Shown here: positions 25,637 to 36,160 of the stretch, in pieces | How the letters are laid out: each line of letters opens with the position of its first letter | Numbering within the stretch: position 1 is the stretch's first letter | Source: Heterodera schachtii | Lineage: Eukaryota; Nematoda; Chromadorea; Rhabditida; Heteroderidae | NCBI GenBank assembly: GCA_023374025.1 | Contig: SIJG01000016.1 | Span: 1,950,142 to 2,014,141, forward strand | Length of the DNA: 64,000 bases | Direction of reading: 5' to 3' | Position numbers and translations under genes: made by a program | The notes under the pieces: model-generated | Database searches by the model: none | The model's input: the letters and a program-made list of their open reading frames with translations, nothing else | Told to the model about the DNA's origin: nothing

Positions 25637-25949
25637 TCATTTTCCGCCTTTGTATTGGGACGAGCGATAGCCGGGGATGGCACAATGGGTGAATTTGTTG
25701 GTGAAAGAGCAGTGGCAGCAGCCCTTGAAGGTGCAGCTGTGGCATCCTCCGCAGCACGTCACTCCGTCCGGCGTGCCGCCGCCGGTGCACACGCCGCTGG
25801 GGTCGCAATGGATCTGATGAGGGGCGATTAATTAATTAATTATTGGAATATTAATTAATTAAAGCCGAACAAATCAATTAACTCACCAATGCCATTCCAA
25901 TGCCGGACAGACCGAACAAACACAGCAAAACAAGGCACAACTTCGCCAT
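25637..25949 (-). CDS. Small secreted 10-cysteine peptide, left copy
   Basis: Two exons. Exon 1 (25949-25887) encodes a signal peptide, MAKLCLVLLCLFGLSGIGMA. Exon 2 (25813-25637, after CTCATCAG) encodes the rest. The mature part of about 58 residues has ten cysteines in a dense pattern (HC, VC, TCCGGC, HSC, KGCCHC and THC), with Gly/Ser spacers and the C-terminus QYKGGK. It differs from the right copy by Gly for Asp in the loop after VCTG. It is probably secreted and disulfide-stabilised. The family is not recognised; a parasitism effector, antimicrobial or structural peptide are all possible. It diverges from its twin, so the two may share control elements in the spacer. Confidence 0.8.
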
Positions 25950-26451
25950 TGAACAGAAAATGCAACCAAAAAATAGAAAATTGACCTGAAAAATATTTTA
26001 TTAAATTTAATTTTTATAAAATTAGAATTAAAATCAAGTAATGTATTTTAAAAATTAATAAGTAAAATGATATTCAATGTGATTTTGATCCATTTAAATA
26101 TGATTTTTAAACGGACATTTCAAATGAAAGTCCACGCCAATTACTAAGTCCAAAAAAGGCAAAATGACCAAAAAACAATCGCTGATTCATTTAATCGCAT
26201 TTTTTTCTTTTGTGTTCCTTCGGAGAATATCTCAATTAGTAAGCATAAAATACTTTACGTACAAAGATTACTTATGCGTTAGTAAGTTAATTCCGAATGG
26301 ACATCAAATTAAATATTTAAATGGCCTTTTGGCAGAAATTTTCATCGACAATTTTAATTCCAAATTTTATAAAATTATTATTTTTATTATAATATTAATA
26401 GTTTAATAATCCTCAGATCAATTTCTATTTTTTGGTTGCATTTTCTGTTCA

Positions 26452-26764
26452 ATGGCGAAGTTGTGCCTTGTTTTGCTGTGTTTGTTCGGTCTGTCCGGCA
26501 TTGGAATGGCATTGGTGAGTTAATTGATTTGTTCGGCTTTAATTAATTAATATTCCAATAATTAATTAATTAATCGCCCCTCATCAGATCCATTGCGACC
26601 CCAGCGGCGTGTGCACCGGCGACGGTACGCCGGACGGAGTGACGTGCTGCGGAGGATGCCACAGCTGCACCTTCAAGGGCTGCTGCCACTGCTCTTTCAC
26701 CAACAAATTCACCCATTGTGCCATCCCCGGCTATCGCTCGTCCCAATACAAAGGCGGAAAATGA
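26452..26764 (+). CDS. Small secreted 10-cysteine peptide, right copy
   Basis: Mirror image of the left copy. Exon 1 (26452-26514) encodes the same signal peptide and ends at a GTGAGT donor. Exon 2 starts at 26588 after CTCATCAG and stops at TGA 26762-26764. The mature peptide again has ten cysteines (VCTGDGTPDGVTCCGGC, KGCCHC). Both copies are intact, and introns and flanks are nearly identical, so the duplication is recent or kept uniform by gene conversion between the arms. The start was chosen because the ATG sits just ahead of a clean hydrophobic signal sequence in both arms. Confidence 0.8.
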
Positions 26765-26824
26765 ACAAAAAAGAAGAAAATGTGACAAATATTTGAAAAA
26801 CAGCTGAGGAAGCCAGTCACTTAT

Positions 26825-27515
26825 TAAGCTACTACAATTAATGTTTATATTTTCTATATTTTTTTTTATTGTATATACAAAATTATATAAAATTATTCAT
26901 CCATTCGTTTGTGTGCATTTGGACGGTGCCAAACGTAAACGAATGTTATGAAAAATCAACTCCCTGAAATTGCCAGAAGTCGTATAAAATAAATTTGCAA
27001 CAAATAAAGAGACAAAAAATTTGTTTAATTTTTAAACAATTTTCCTTAAATTTTAAAAAGAGAAAATTGGTAAAAGCCGTTTCTACAAAAAATTGAAAAA
27101 TTTATCATTATGGCTCGGAATTATATGTACATAAATCACAGAATATGGATTGAAAAATCGCTAAAATATGGATAAAAACACCAAAAGGACAAAAAAAAAA
27201 TTACTCAAAAATTTTTGTATATTTTCTATAAATCTTAAATTCTATTAATAAATTGATATTTATTATAAGAGATCGAAGGGACAATCGGAGAAGCTGAACA
27301 AACAAAGAACAAACTGATGAAACGGAAAGACTGACGGATCAGCGAATCGAAAAGCGAAACCAAAAAGCAAAACCATACACATCCCAACACACCAATTGAA
27401 AAAAGGGGGCAAAGGATTTAATATTTTCAAGGATTGATTCGGAAAAGTCCAACCAGAACTTTGGTGATGAAAATCGAGTTTCTGTTTTATATTCCTTCCT
27501 TTTTTGCAGTTTTCA
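26825..27515. other. Intergenic, AT-rich, nothing recognised
   Basis: No supported exon or repeat. It lies upstream of methyltransferase copy A. The duplicated block shared with copy B begins at AATTTTGGCGCC, about 27519. Confidence 0.4.
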
Positions 27516-30500
27516 ATGAATTTTGGCGCCCCTTCCCTCGTCCGTCGGTTCGGCACCCGCCGATTCCGTCCCCACACCGTCTCTCTGCTCCTCTTCTGTC
27601 TCGTCTTTATCTCTGCCATTTCGGTTGCATTTCTCCCCTTCCCTACTGATCACTTTTCCGATCACTTTCAGTTTTTGGTTTGGCATTTCCTCAGTCAAAG
27701 TGCCAAATTCGTCGTCTTTTCACCCTCTGCCCGTTCCACTGCTGGCCACGTAGAGAATCCCCTTCTGATTTTGCAGGAAGTGATCTGTCCGGTGGGGGCC
27801 GATCACTGCTTCAAAGTCGAGGATTACGTCCTCGAAAATTTTCAAAAGTCAGGGTTAATATTTTTTAAATGAATTTTTAGTAATTTTGCGAAATGAATTC
27901 TTTCGTGAAGAAACAAATCTTGGGATATTTGCCCGTCTTTTTCGTCTTGGAATTCATTTAGTTTCTGTTTTTCAGGAGATGGTACCAACGAAGATTGATG
28001 GATGAGACGGAGGAAAATGTTTTACTTTCAGTTTCCGATTTGATCCCAGATTACCCGGGTAAAAAAAGGAAAATATTTTGGGGAGGGCAAAGGAAAACAT
28101 GATGAGAGTGCTTGATCAGATCAGGTTTAAATGTTATGATGAGAGTGCTTGATCAGATTTAAATGTAACTTTTGATAGATGCGCCATTTTCGGCCCAAAA
28201 TGCCCTCCGGTGGACTGTTCGGAAGAGCAGCCTCCCCCTGCCCTATATGAAAGCGATCGCTGCCCAAATGTTCATCTCCGGCTGTGCTCGGTTGGAGCCC
28301 AGCGGGCGGACACGACGGACTCTGATGGTCGGCCTCGGCGGGGCGTCGGTGCCGAATTTTCTGCTCGAAACGGACCCATCGGTGAGAAGAATGGCATAAT
28401 GAACGAACGACTCCGTTCCGTCTTCCCATTGCAGCACGAAGTCGTGTCCGTCGAGTTGGAGCCGGCCGTGGAGTGAGTGGCGTGGCCATTTTGGCAACAA
28501 ATTGCCAATTCTCCTCAGGTACATCGCGCGCAAATGGTTTGGACTTGTGCAGTCGCCGCGCCAAAAAGTGGTGGTAAGGGACGGCGTCGAATTCATCAGA
28601 GAATGGACCGAGGAGAACGGTGAATCATTTATTGTACAATTACACATAGAAAATGGGTGAGTGAAGTGAAAGGGAGGGAAGACAATTAAACAATTTATAA
28701 TTATAATTAATAATATAATTATACTCGGCTGCATCGAGTATTTCGCCAAATCCCGCTTTATTTGTTCACTTTCCCGCCTCGCCCTTCTGTCCTCTTGCCA
28801 ATGCAAATCCGATTTGTTTATTGCCAATGTCGTAAATATTGCCTTCCATTGCAATTCGTTTCTCTGATTACCATTACCGTACCCCTCCCCCACTTACAGT
28901 ACTGTCTGATGAATGGGTCCCCGAAAATCCATGCCGGCCCTTTATGTAAAAACGAATTCAATTTTTTATTGTCCATTTTTGGGCTTAGATAAAGCCTTTT
29001 TCCCACCGGTTCCCCACGAGTCGTAAGGGACCAATGCGAAAATGCATTCGTTGGGATTTTGCTGGTCTCCCGCGTTGATCACCAGCGTTTCCCTTGCCAT
29101 TGGATACGCCTTTCCGTTGATGGTGAAAATTAGCGGCTCAAAATGCTTATCGCACGGAAGCAGAAAGAGTCCGTTCTCCGAATCCCATCGCATCCCTCCG
29201 ATTGAATTGGCCAACGATTTGACAATACTTCGACTGCCAATGATCAGAGAGGTTCCCGTGTCCGAGATCACTTTCTGCTTTTTCTTCGACAGCGATTTGC
29301 TGCCGTAGGCGACGCCCTGCGAATGAATGCCTTTTTTGTGCTTAGGTGCCTATTAAATTAATGAAGCTTCCTTACTCACCCTAATTAGCTAATCATTTCC
29401 TCGTAATCAAAGTCAATCACCTGTATTTCGAACTCGTAATATGCCTGGTGGGTCAGCGGTGTCCACCCAATGATTGGGCCACAGTTTTGCTCGTCCATCC
29501 CTCCCCAAGTAAATGTGCCGCCCCTTTTGTTCACCGCGTCAATGCCCTCCGACTCCAAAAAGACTGAACACAAATTGTGCCCGTTAAACACTGACTTTTT
29601 TCACCTGTGAACATCGGCTTCTCCAACTTTCCCTGCCTAATTGCGTTCATTAGCGGCGGTTCGACTCCGTCGGCGGCGATTGACCCAAAAGAGAGAATAA
29701 TGTAATAAGCGGTAATTAAGAACTGTTCCCGCATTCCCAAAATTCACTTGAAAGCCAAGCCGAAAATGCCATCGATTGGCAAATCGCGGAAGAATTTGCC
29801 CATCGAAATGGCTTGACCGATAAATGCTTTCGGAATAGTCAGCGCATTTTGATCGATCGAGGCGCCAAGCTAGCAAATTGATTAATTATTTTCTGTAAAT
29901 GCCCCACCCGGACGGTATCCATTCCCAAAAATCCATAGACAAATCCGGTGCCGTACATAATCTGAATGGGATTACCATGTGATTCCCTAATAAAGGTTGT
30001 TATCATTATCTTCCCTAATTGATATTTTTTGAAAATTATTATGATTAATTGCCTAATTAATTAACTAATTGATGCTTTGTTTTGGTTTGTGTATTTTCTT
30101 TTGATGCGATTGCCTGGAATGCTTTTCCTTTCTGCTCATATGTGCTCGATTTTGCGCTGTTGAATTTGCTCTTTTGATCACACGTGGACACTTTGCTGCT
30201 TTCGCCGCAACAGTACTCGTCACAGTTGGCGCTACAGTAAACTGTGAAGGGATGGCATTGGCATTTCGTCATAAAAAGCCCCCACCCCCCCCCCCCTTCC
30301 TACATGAAATTTGACACCATTTGAAGCATTTTTGGGTGGAAGTGGAATTGCACGTTGTGTCTGGCACCTGTGGAAATATGAGTAGAAATGAGTAAATGTA
30401 CGGCGAATGTATGACAATACCCAAAGGTTGGCCGACCCGGTGTCCATCACAACTTCAAACTCTTGGGGAGGAGAGCCTTTGGGGGAAAAGCCAAAAATTG

Positions 30501-32865
30501 GAGACGAAATGCCAATTGAGGAAACCGATGGTAATTAGCGCAACGTATTCCAAGTCGTAGTAATCGTACACCGTTTGCTGGTATTTTGCTCGAAGATAGC
30601 CCGGCTCACTGCTGTGGTAAAGCCGCGACATGCGTTCCGCCTCGTGGTACGCCTTCACCGCCAAGCGGCCCTTGCGGCGGAGTTGGAAACGTAGCGAATC
30701 AAAGCGCCGCAGCGGCAATTTGAACACTTCGGAAGAAGCCGAGTCGGGGAGAAGAAAGACGGCACAAAGCAGAAAAAGGGGAAGAAGCCGAAGCAAAGGG
30801 GGCAATGGCATTTTGGAAAAACAATCGGCCAAAAGACACAGTGAACGGACGGACACAATTTGACAATTTGGAGTGAATTTTGGGGTGACTCATGGCGATG
30901 GAGACGGCAAATCAGTGCTTCCTTATCAGTTCCATTCTGTTGGAGAATGATAAGAGATCATTTCAATTCTCAATGTCCTCGGCAGTCCGTTTTTTCTAAA
31001 AAAAAATTATTTGATTTTTTCGAGTTTAATCAAATAATAAAATTTATTTTCCCATTTTGAGATTATATTTTTGGGGTTTTACCTTAACTGAATTTTACCT
31101 ATTTTGAGATCTTAAATCATAAAAAGAGAAGACCATTCTTAAATTCCTAATATTTGTAACATTCGCACAAAAGTTTCTTTGATTCGTATATGAATTAATA
31201 ATTATCAGGGACGGATTTATATGTTTTTACATATATTTTTTTTCGAATATGCTTTCGCATGAAAAGCTCAAAAATAGCATTTTTACCTGTTTTTTTGCAA
31301 TCATGGCGAGTTTTTAACACATAAAAAAACATATTTCAGACTTTTTGCTGACACACCACAAATTTATTGGGCTTTTATGCTTCTTAAATAATTTTTTTGC
31401 GTCGTTTTAAAGGACGACGACGATCCATTCGATGGCATTTTAGCTCAAATTGAGGCTTTTATGCCTCCTAAATAATCGTTGCGTGCCAAAACTGTTTGTG
31501 GTGTGTCAGCATAATGGAAAAGTACCAAAACATATTTTGGGGTTTTGGTAATTTTTGGCACATATTTTGGCGAATTTTGAAAAAATTTGATTTTTTTTTT
31601 TTTTGCAAAAATGGCTTTTTTGGCCACTCAAACGTTGGCCCAATAACCAAAATGTTCAATTTTTCTTTTTTCTTTTTTTGAATTTTTTTAACCTTTTTCA
31701 TGATTTTTTCACTTTTAAGATAAATTTGAATTTTACTAAGAAAATTCAGAAAAAATAAGTCAATCTTAGAGAGTTCAAAAAAGATTTCCTCCAAAAAGCA
31801 GTGAAATGATTTTGATGAGCATTGTGCAATGGATAAAAAATAGTACTTTTTTGGGAAATTACTTATTTTTTGAGCAGTTTACTTTCAATTTTTGGCACAT
31901 ATTTGGGGATTTTTTGGCACATATATATGTACATTTTGGAGTTTTTTAGCACATATAAATCCGTTCCCTGTTAATTATATTATTATTCTTATTATTATTT
32001 GAATTTTAATTTGAATTTATTCATTATTTAAAATTTTCCATAATTTTAAAATATTTAATATTATTTTTATCTTTATAATATTTTTTTATTGCATTTTCTC
32101 ATTTTCGGTTATGAAATTTTAAACAAATTGAAATTGAATTGCATGGGAATAATTGTGCTTTTTAAGATGGCCGTTTTGACTGTCTGATAATCGACGCGTG
32201 CGGCGCCAAAAGCCCCCCTCCGGGCCAAAAATACCCTTTGATTTGTCCCTTTGAGGGCTTCGTTAATCCCGAAACGATTGTGGACAAAATGTACAAAATG
32301 CTTCGAGCGGACGGTAATTAATTAAAAAGGAAAAATAATTCTTGTCAAATAAATGAAGGAACTCTGATCATCAACACTTTCGTTGTGCCAAACGGCGAAA
32401 ATGTGAGTTTTTTAATTGAATTTGAATTTGGGTTTGAAATTAATTAATTGGTTCAATTATGTGTTCTTTTGTGGTATCGTTTGAAACAGAACCAACCATT
32501 TGTAATTGAATAACTAATTAAAAGAAACTTATTAATAATTAATTTATTTCCAAAGGAATCCAAAGTTTCCGAAGTGCGGCAATTTCTGTTGGAATTGTTC
32601 AGACACCATTTTGGGGGGCACTGTTATTACATCGGACTTCATTTTAGTAATAAGGCAAGATGAAAAGGGAATTCAAAATGCCATCAATTGGTCCCATCGT
32701 TTTTAGCTTTTGGTCTGTAATTTGGCACTGTCCTCCGCCGAACCGATGACGGAGAAACTCTTCGACCATCGGATGAACAAATTGCCCAAATGGCTTCAGG
32801 GGGAATTAAGGACAGAAATGAGCATTGAAAATGAAGTGTGGAGAAGGCCCAAGTCCGAAATTTGA
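27516..32865 (+). CDS. Spermidine-synthase/METTL13-like methyltransferase, copy A
   Basis: The N-terminus has a hydrophobic anchor or signal (SLLLFCLVFISAIS) followed by a 48-base intron. Then come ENPLLILQEV, RWYQRRLMDETEENV, ALRWTVRKSSLP and the Rossmann core: motif I LMVGLGGASVPNFLL, acidic loop EVVSVELEPAVEYIARKWFG, VVVRDGVEFI, and, after a 3.5-kb intron, DGRFDCLIIDACGAKSPP (32167 onward). It ends KLPKWLQGELRTEMSIE and stops at 32865. The Gly-rich loop and Glu suit S-adenosyl-type ligand binding as in the PABS fold and the C-terminal domain of METTL13 (an eEF1A N-terminal methyltransferase in animals). The substrate here is unknown. The last intron appears to use a GC donor (AATAAG|GCAAGA). 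A whole aspartic protease gene and a hAT MITE lie in the long intron. Confidence 0.75.
28099..28166. repeat. Two-copy tandem repeat, 37-bp period, in an intron
   Basis: ATGATGAGAGTGCTTGATCA occurs at 28099 and again at 28136, in the copy A intron before the DAPFSAQN exon. Copy B lacks it. Confidence 0.8.
28766..30811 (-). CDS. Pepsin-like (A1) aspartic protease, nested in an intron
   Basis: ATG 30811 begins a signal peptide (PPLLRLLPLFLLCAVFLL), then a propeptide-like basic stretch. The mature part has YDYYDLEYVALITIG, the first catalytic motif VVMDTGSANLWVL (about 30440), a Cys-rich insert (YCSANCDEYCCGESSKVSTC), KSSTYEQKGKAF, MYGTGFVYGFLGMDTV (the flap-region analogue), DGIFGLAF, the second catalytic motif VISDTGTSLIIGS (about 29260), WIFGDPFIRQYC and the end DIGNKQIGFALARG. 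The stop is at 28766. Both catalytic Asp residues are present, so it should be active, as a secreted or lysosomal digestive-type protease. It lies wholly inside one intron of methyltransferase copy A on the opposite strand. The extra cysteines around 30200 are unusual for pepsins but typical of many nematode A1 enzymes. Confidence 0.85.
31206..31970. mobile_element. hAT-type MITE in the long intron of copy A
   Basis: Inverted ends CAGGGACGGATTTATATG and its complement at 31953-31970. They are flanked by ATAATTAT (31198-31205) and TTAATTAT (31971-31978), an 8-bp target duplication with one mismatch. CAGGG at the tip and 8-bp duplication are typical of hAT elements. There is no transposase frame. 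A second, perfect inverted-repeat element is nested inside it. Confidence 0.75.
31346..31511. mobile_element. Nested inverted-repeat element, 166 bp
   Basis: A perfect 15-bp terminal inverted repeat, TGCTGACACACCACA at 31346-31360 and its complement at 31497-31511. The interior contains two copies of a GGCTTTTATGCxTCxTAAATAAT-like segment. No clear target duplication is seen. Confidence 0.6.
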
Positions 32866-33148
32866 GTTCGAATTTATTTTTTCGAGATTCAATTCCATAA
32901 ATTTCTTCTCGTGTCTTTAATATCCAATCTTTTTGTTGTCATTAATATTTCTTCGATTTTTTTTTTCATAGTTTTGACGAAAAAAGACTGCTCATTTTGC
33001 TGATTTGCGATGAATGGCGACGAAATGAATTATTCATAAAATGAAAGATTTTTTTTTGGACAAGACAGCTTTTTGCTGATGAATCGATGTAACGTTGTCT
33101 GCAATTTTTTATAGTTAAAAATAGCTTAAACTAAAAGACAAAAATTGC

Positions 33149-33291
33149 AATGGCAAAGTTTTGTGGTTTCTGCGAAAAAAAATTAAAAATTTAAGAAGCA
33201 AATTTTCGAGGGTTAAAAAATGCGCTAATTATGATTCTGAGCTCAGATTTTATTTTCATTTTTTTCGCAGAGACCACAAAACTTTATCATT
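33149..33291. mobile_element. Short foldback MITE, 143 bp
   Basis: Arms AATGGCAAAGTTTTGTGGTT and, reverse-complemented from the right end, AATGATAAAGTTTTGTGGTC, continuing through CTGCGAAAAAAA. Three mismatches in about 33 bp. No target duplication could be defined. Confidence 0.65.
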
Positions 33292-33434
33292 ACCCAAAAT
33301 TATTTATACAAATTTTAAAATTTCAAGAAAACCGGAAAATTTAGACTCGGAACTTTTTTACAAATTTGGCCCAAAAACATTTTGAAATCGGTATATGGAA
33401 ATTTTACCTTATTCATGAAATTTTAAGGTTATAA

Positions 33435-33530
33435 GCAAGAACGGATTTGTATATTTTTTACATATTTATTTGAGCATATATTATCGTATAAAAAGCACAA
33501 AAATAGCATTTTTACATGTTTTATTTTCAA
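33435..33530. mobile_element. Fragment of the 31.2-kb hAT MITE family
   Basis: GAACGGATTTGTATATTTTT and the following sequence, including GCACAAAAATAGCATTTTTAC, match the left 100 bp of the element at 31206. It is cut off where the foldback element at 33540 begins, so the latter inserted into, or next to, an older copy. Confidence 0.6.
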
Positions 33531-33539
33531 AACTAAATC

Positions 33540-34135
33540 GGTGCTAGTGCATTTCTTAAATTCCGCCACCCATGCGCGTTTCTTAAATCAGCCAATGGGT
33601 TTGAAAACAAAAAATGGGTAATATATATAAATTCAACAAATTAATATTTCATATTATCATTCATTAGCTTTAATTGTTCTCTTTCAGAATATAATTTGCC
33701 TAAATTTTTAACTTAAATATAAAAAAAGTTATAAAACATTGAACAAGCTATGTTTTTTGCAATGGTCATGCATATATAATAATAAACATTTTAAAATTTT
33801 AAAGTCTTTAAAATGTAATTGAGCCAAAATTAATTTATATATTTGATAGCCCTAAGAATTCTCTATTTACCTTCAAAATTTCAGAAAATTTCATTGAGTT
33901 TCAAAAAAGTTCTGAACAAAAAATGCTAACTTAAGACTTTTTGAAATATTATGACAATAACTTTTTTATACTTAAAAATTTTGGAAAATCATTTTCTGAT
34001 AGAGAACAATTAAGGCTAATGAATGCTACCATGAAATATTAATTTGGTTGAACTTGAGCCAAGATATGAATTTTTATGTGTTACCCATTTTTTGTTTTCG
34101 AACCCATTGGCGGGTTTAAGAAACGCGCCAGCACG
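33540..34135. mobile_element. Long-arm foldback element with 9-bp TSD
   Basis: AACTAAATC lies on both sides (33531-33539 and 34136-34144), a perfect 9-bp duplication. Ends start GGTGCTAGTGCATTTCTTAA and, on the complement of the right end, CGTGCTGGCGCGTTTCTTAA. The arms stay complementary far inward (AATGGGTTTGAAAACAAAAA, then AATTAATATTTCAT and TTAATTGTTCTCT), so each arm is over 150 bp. It has no ORF. The 9-bp duplication and long arms suggest a Mutator-like foldback element. Confidence 0.8.
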
Positions 34136-34315
34136 AACTAAATCAATTAGCATTTATAAAAAAAATAGTACGTTGAAATGATAGAAAATTAGAGAATAAA
34201 AGAGAAATTTGTAAAATTAGAGAACACAAAAGAAATTTGTATTTTTTTATCTCTATTATTGTTATACATTAGGTTCGAATTTAGAATATAGTGCAGATTC
34301 GGATATTACGGAAAG

Positions 34316-36095
34316 ATGTCTATTTGTAAGAATTTTGGCGCCCCTTCCCTCGTCCGTCGGTTCGGCACCCGCCGATTCCGTCCCCACACCGTCTCTCTGC
34401 TCCTCTTCTGTCTCGTCTTTATCTCTGCCATTTCGGTTGCTTTTCTCCCCCCCCCCCCCCCTCTGATCACTTTTCCGATCACTTTCAGTTTTTGGTGGGG
34501 CATTTCCTCAGTCAAAGTGCCAAATTCGTCGTCTTTTCACCCTCTGCCCGTTCCGCTGCTGGGGACGGGGAGAATCCCCTTCTGATTTTGCAGGAAGTGG
34601 TCTGTCCAAACGGGAGCGATCACTGCTTCAAAGTCGAGGATTTGGTTCGGCATGAGTTGCAACCGAACGGCACCAAATGGTGAAAGGCTTTTCATAGTGC
34701 TGGTCGGCACTAAAATTCCACTCCGACCCGACTTTTAAAGATTTTTGGTGAATATATAAATTCAGGAGAAGATACCAGCGATTAGTGATGGACCAGTCGG
34801 AAGAAAATGTTATATTTTCTATTGCCGATTTGATTCCAGACGACCCAGGTGAATAGGGAAATGAATTTGACAGATGATTGTAGTGGAACAAATTGATTAA
34901 TTTCGGGATTGATGCTCGAGACTGAATTTCCCGACCCAATATTCATCCGTACCCATCTGTCTGCAAATAATCCACATCAAATGCATCAGATGCGCCATTT
35001 TCGGCCCAAAATGCTCTCCGGTGGACTGTTCGGAAGAGCAGCCTCCCCGTGGACTACATGAAAGCGATCGCTGCCCAAATGTTCATCTCCGGCTGTGCCC
35101 GGTTGGAGCCCAGTGGGAGGACACGACGGACTCTGATGGTCGGCCTCGGCGGGGCGTCGGTGCCGAATTTTCTGCTCGAAACGGACCCATCGGTGAGAAG
35201 AATGGCATAATGAACGAACGACTCCGTTCCGTCTTCCCATTGCAGCACGAAGTCGTGTCCGTCGAGTTGGAGCCGGCCGTGGAGTGAGTGGCGTGGCCAT
35301 TTTGGCAACAAATTGCCAATTCTCCTCAGGTACATCGCGCGCAAATGGTTTGGACTTGTGCAGTCGCCGCGCCAAAAAGTGGTGGTAAGGGACGGCGTCG
35401 AATTCATCAGAGAATGGACCGAGGAGAACGGTGAATCAGCGCGTGATTTTTTTTATGTGTATGACAAAGATTGCCATTTTCAGATGGACGCTTCGATTGC
35501 GTTATTGTCGACGCATGTAAAATCAGTGCCATCCCTCCCGCTCAGAAATACCCGCTTTTGTGCCCATTTTTCGAAGCTTTTGTTGACTATGACCAAATGG
35601 CGGACAAATTTGTCAAAATGCTCAATTCAAAAGGCATTTGTTTATTTTTAAAAATGTAAAAAATAAATTAAGGTACTTTAATGGTCAATTTCTTCGTCAG
35701 GCCCGACATTAATGTAGGGATTTATTTAATTATTTAAATTTGTGGTAATTAGCATTCCCCCAAAGAATTCGATGGTTGCCGAAGGGCGCCAATTTCTGTT
35801 GGATTTATTTAGACGTACGTCACTTCGGCGGAGAACACTTCTGCTATTACATCGGTGTGAATGGCTTCTTCGCCAATAAGGCAGGCTGATTATAATAAGC
35901 TGATCAAATGCCATCAATCGGACCCATCGTTTTCAGCTTTTGGTCTGTAATTTGGCACTGTCCTCCGCCGAACCGATGACGGAGAAACTCTTCGACCATC
36001 GGATGAACAAATTGCCCAAATGGCTTCAGGGGGAATTAAGGACAGAAATGAGAATAGAAAATTGGAGGAAAAAGCCAAAGAAGGCGGAGACTTGA
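34316..36095 (+). CDS. Spermidine-synthase/METTL13-like methyltransferase, copy B (apparent frameshift)
   Basis: Tandem copy of the gene at 27516. The segment 34331-35432 is nearly identical to copy A, introns included. The central exons (DGRFDCVIVDACKISAIPPA, then LMVNFFVRPDIN) are clearly diverged. The last exon (LLVCNLALSSAEPM) is again nearly identical. The start at 34316 differs (MSICKNFG instead of MNFG). In the penultimate exon, AGACGTACGTCACTTC carries four extra bases relative to copy A, which breaks the frame between LLDLFR and HFGGEHFCYYIG. Copy B is therefore a pseudogene, makes a shortened protein, or holds an assembly error. Its intron where copy A holds the protease is only about 50 bases. 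Two introns appear to use GC donors. It converges with the oxidase gene, 65 bp away. Confidence 0.7.
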
Positions 36096-36160
36096 TTTTG
36101 AATTGATTTATTATTGTCTTTTTACAACATTTTTATGATTGCTTCTCCAATTTAAGTGAA

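Larger units (their letters stand above)
25581..26820. repeat. Palindromic duplication: two ~409-bp arms around a ~420-bp spacer
   Basis: The left arm (about 25581-25989) and right arm (about 26412-26820) are near-identical reverse complements, from GTGACTGGCTTCCTCAGCTG outside to TTTTTTGGTTGCATTTTCTG inside. Each arm carries a complete two-exon gene, its intron, a short 5' flank and 3' flank. The spacer is AT-rich and not duplicated. Confidence 0.9.

Noticed and set aside
26164..26406. 80-codon ORF with a signal-like N-terminus in the spacer of the palindrome
   Set aside because: It is very Ile/Phe/Lys-rich and ends in a run typical of AT-rich non-coding DNA; no homologous exon or splice support. 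It may still deserve a transcript check.
28243..28893. Long minus-strand ORF of 216 codons
   Set aside because: It is antisense to the methyltransferase copy A Rossmann exons; the sense frame has the conserved motifs and splice sites.
27516..30811. Functional pairing (operon-like) of methyltransferase and protease
   Set aside because: They lie on opposite strands, one nested in the other's intron; nothing shows shared function.
31445..31794. Lys/Phe-rich ORFs in the 31.2-kb element
   Set aside because: They are products of A/T homopolymers inside a non-coding MITE and its nested inverted repeat.
33161..33385. 74-codon ORF across a foldback MITE
   Set aside because: It crosses an inverted-repeat element and AT-rich flank, with no family similarity.
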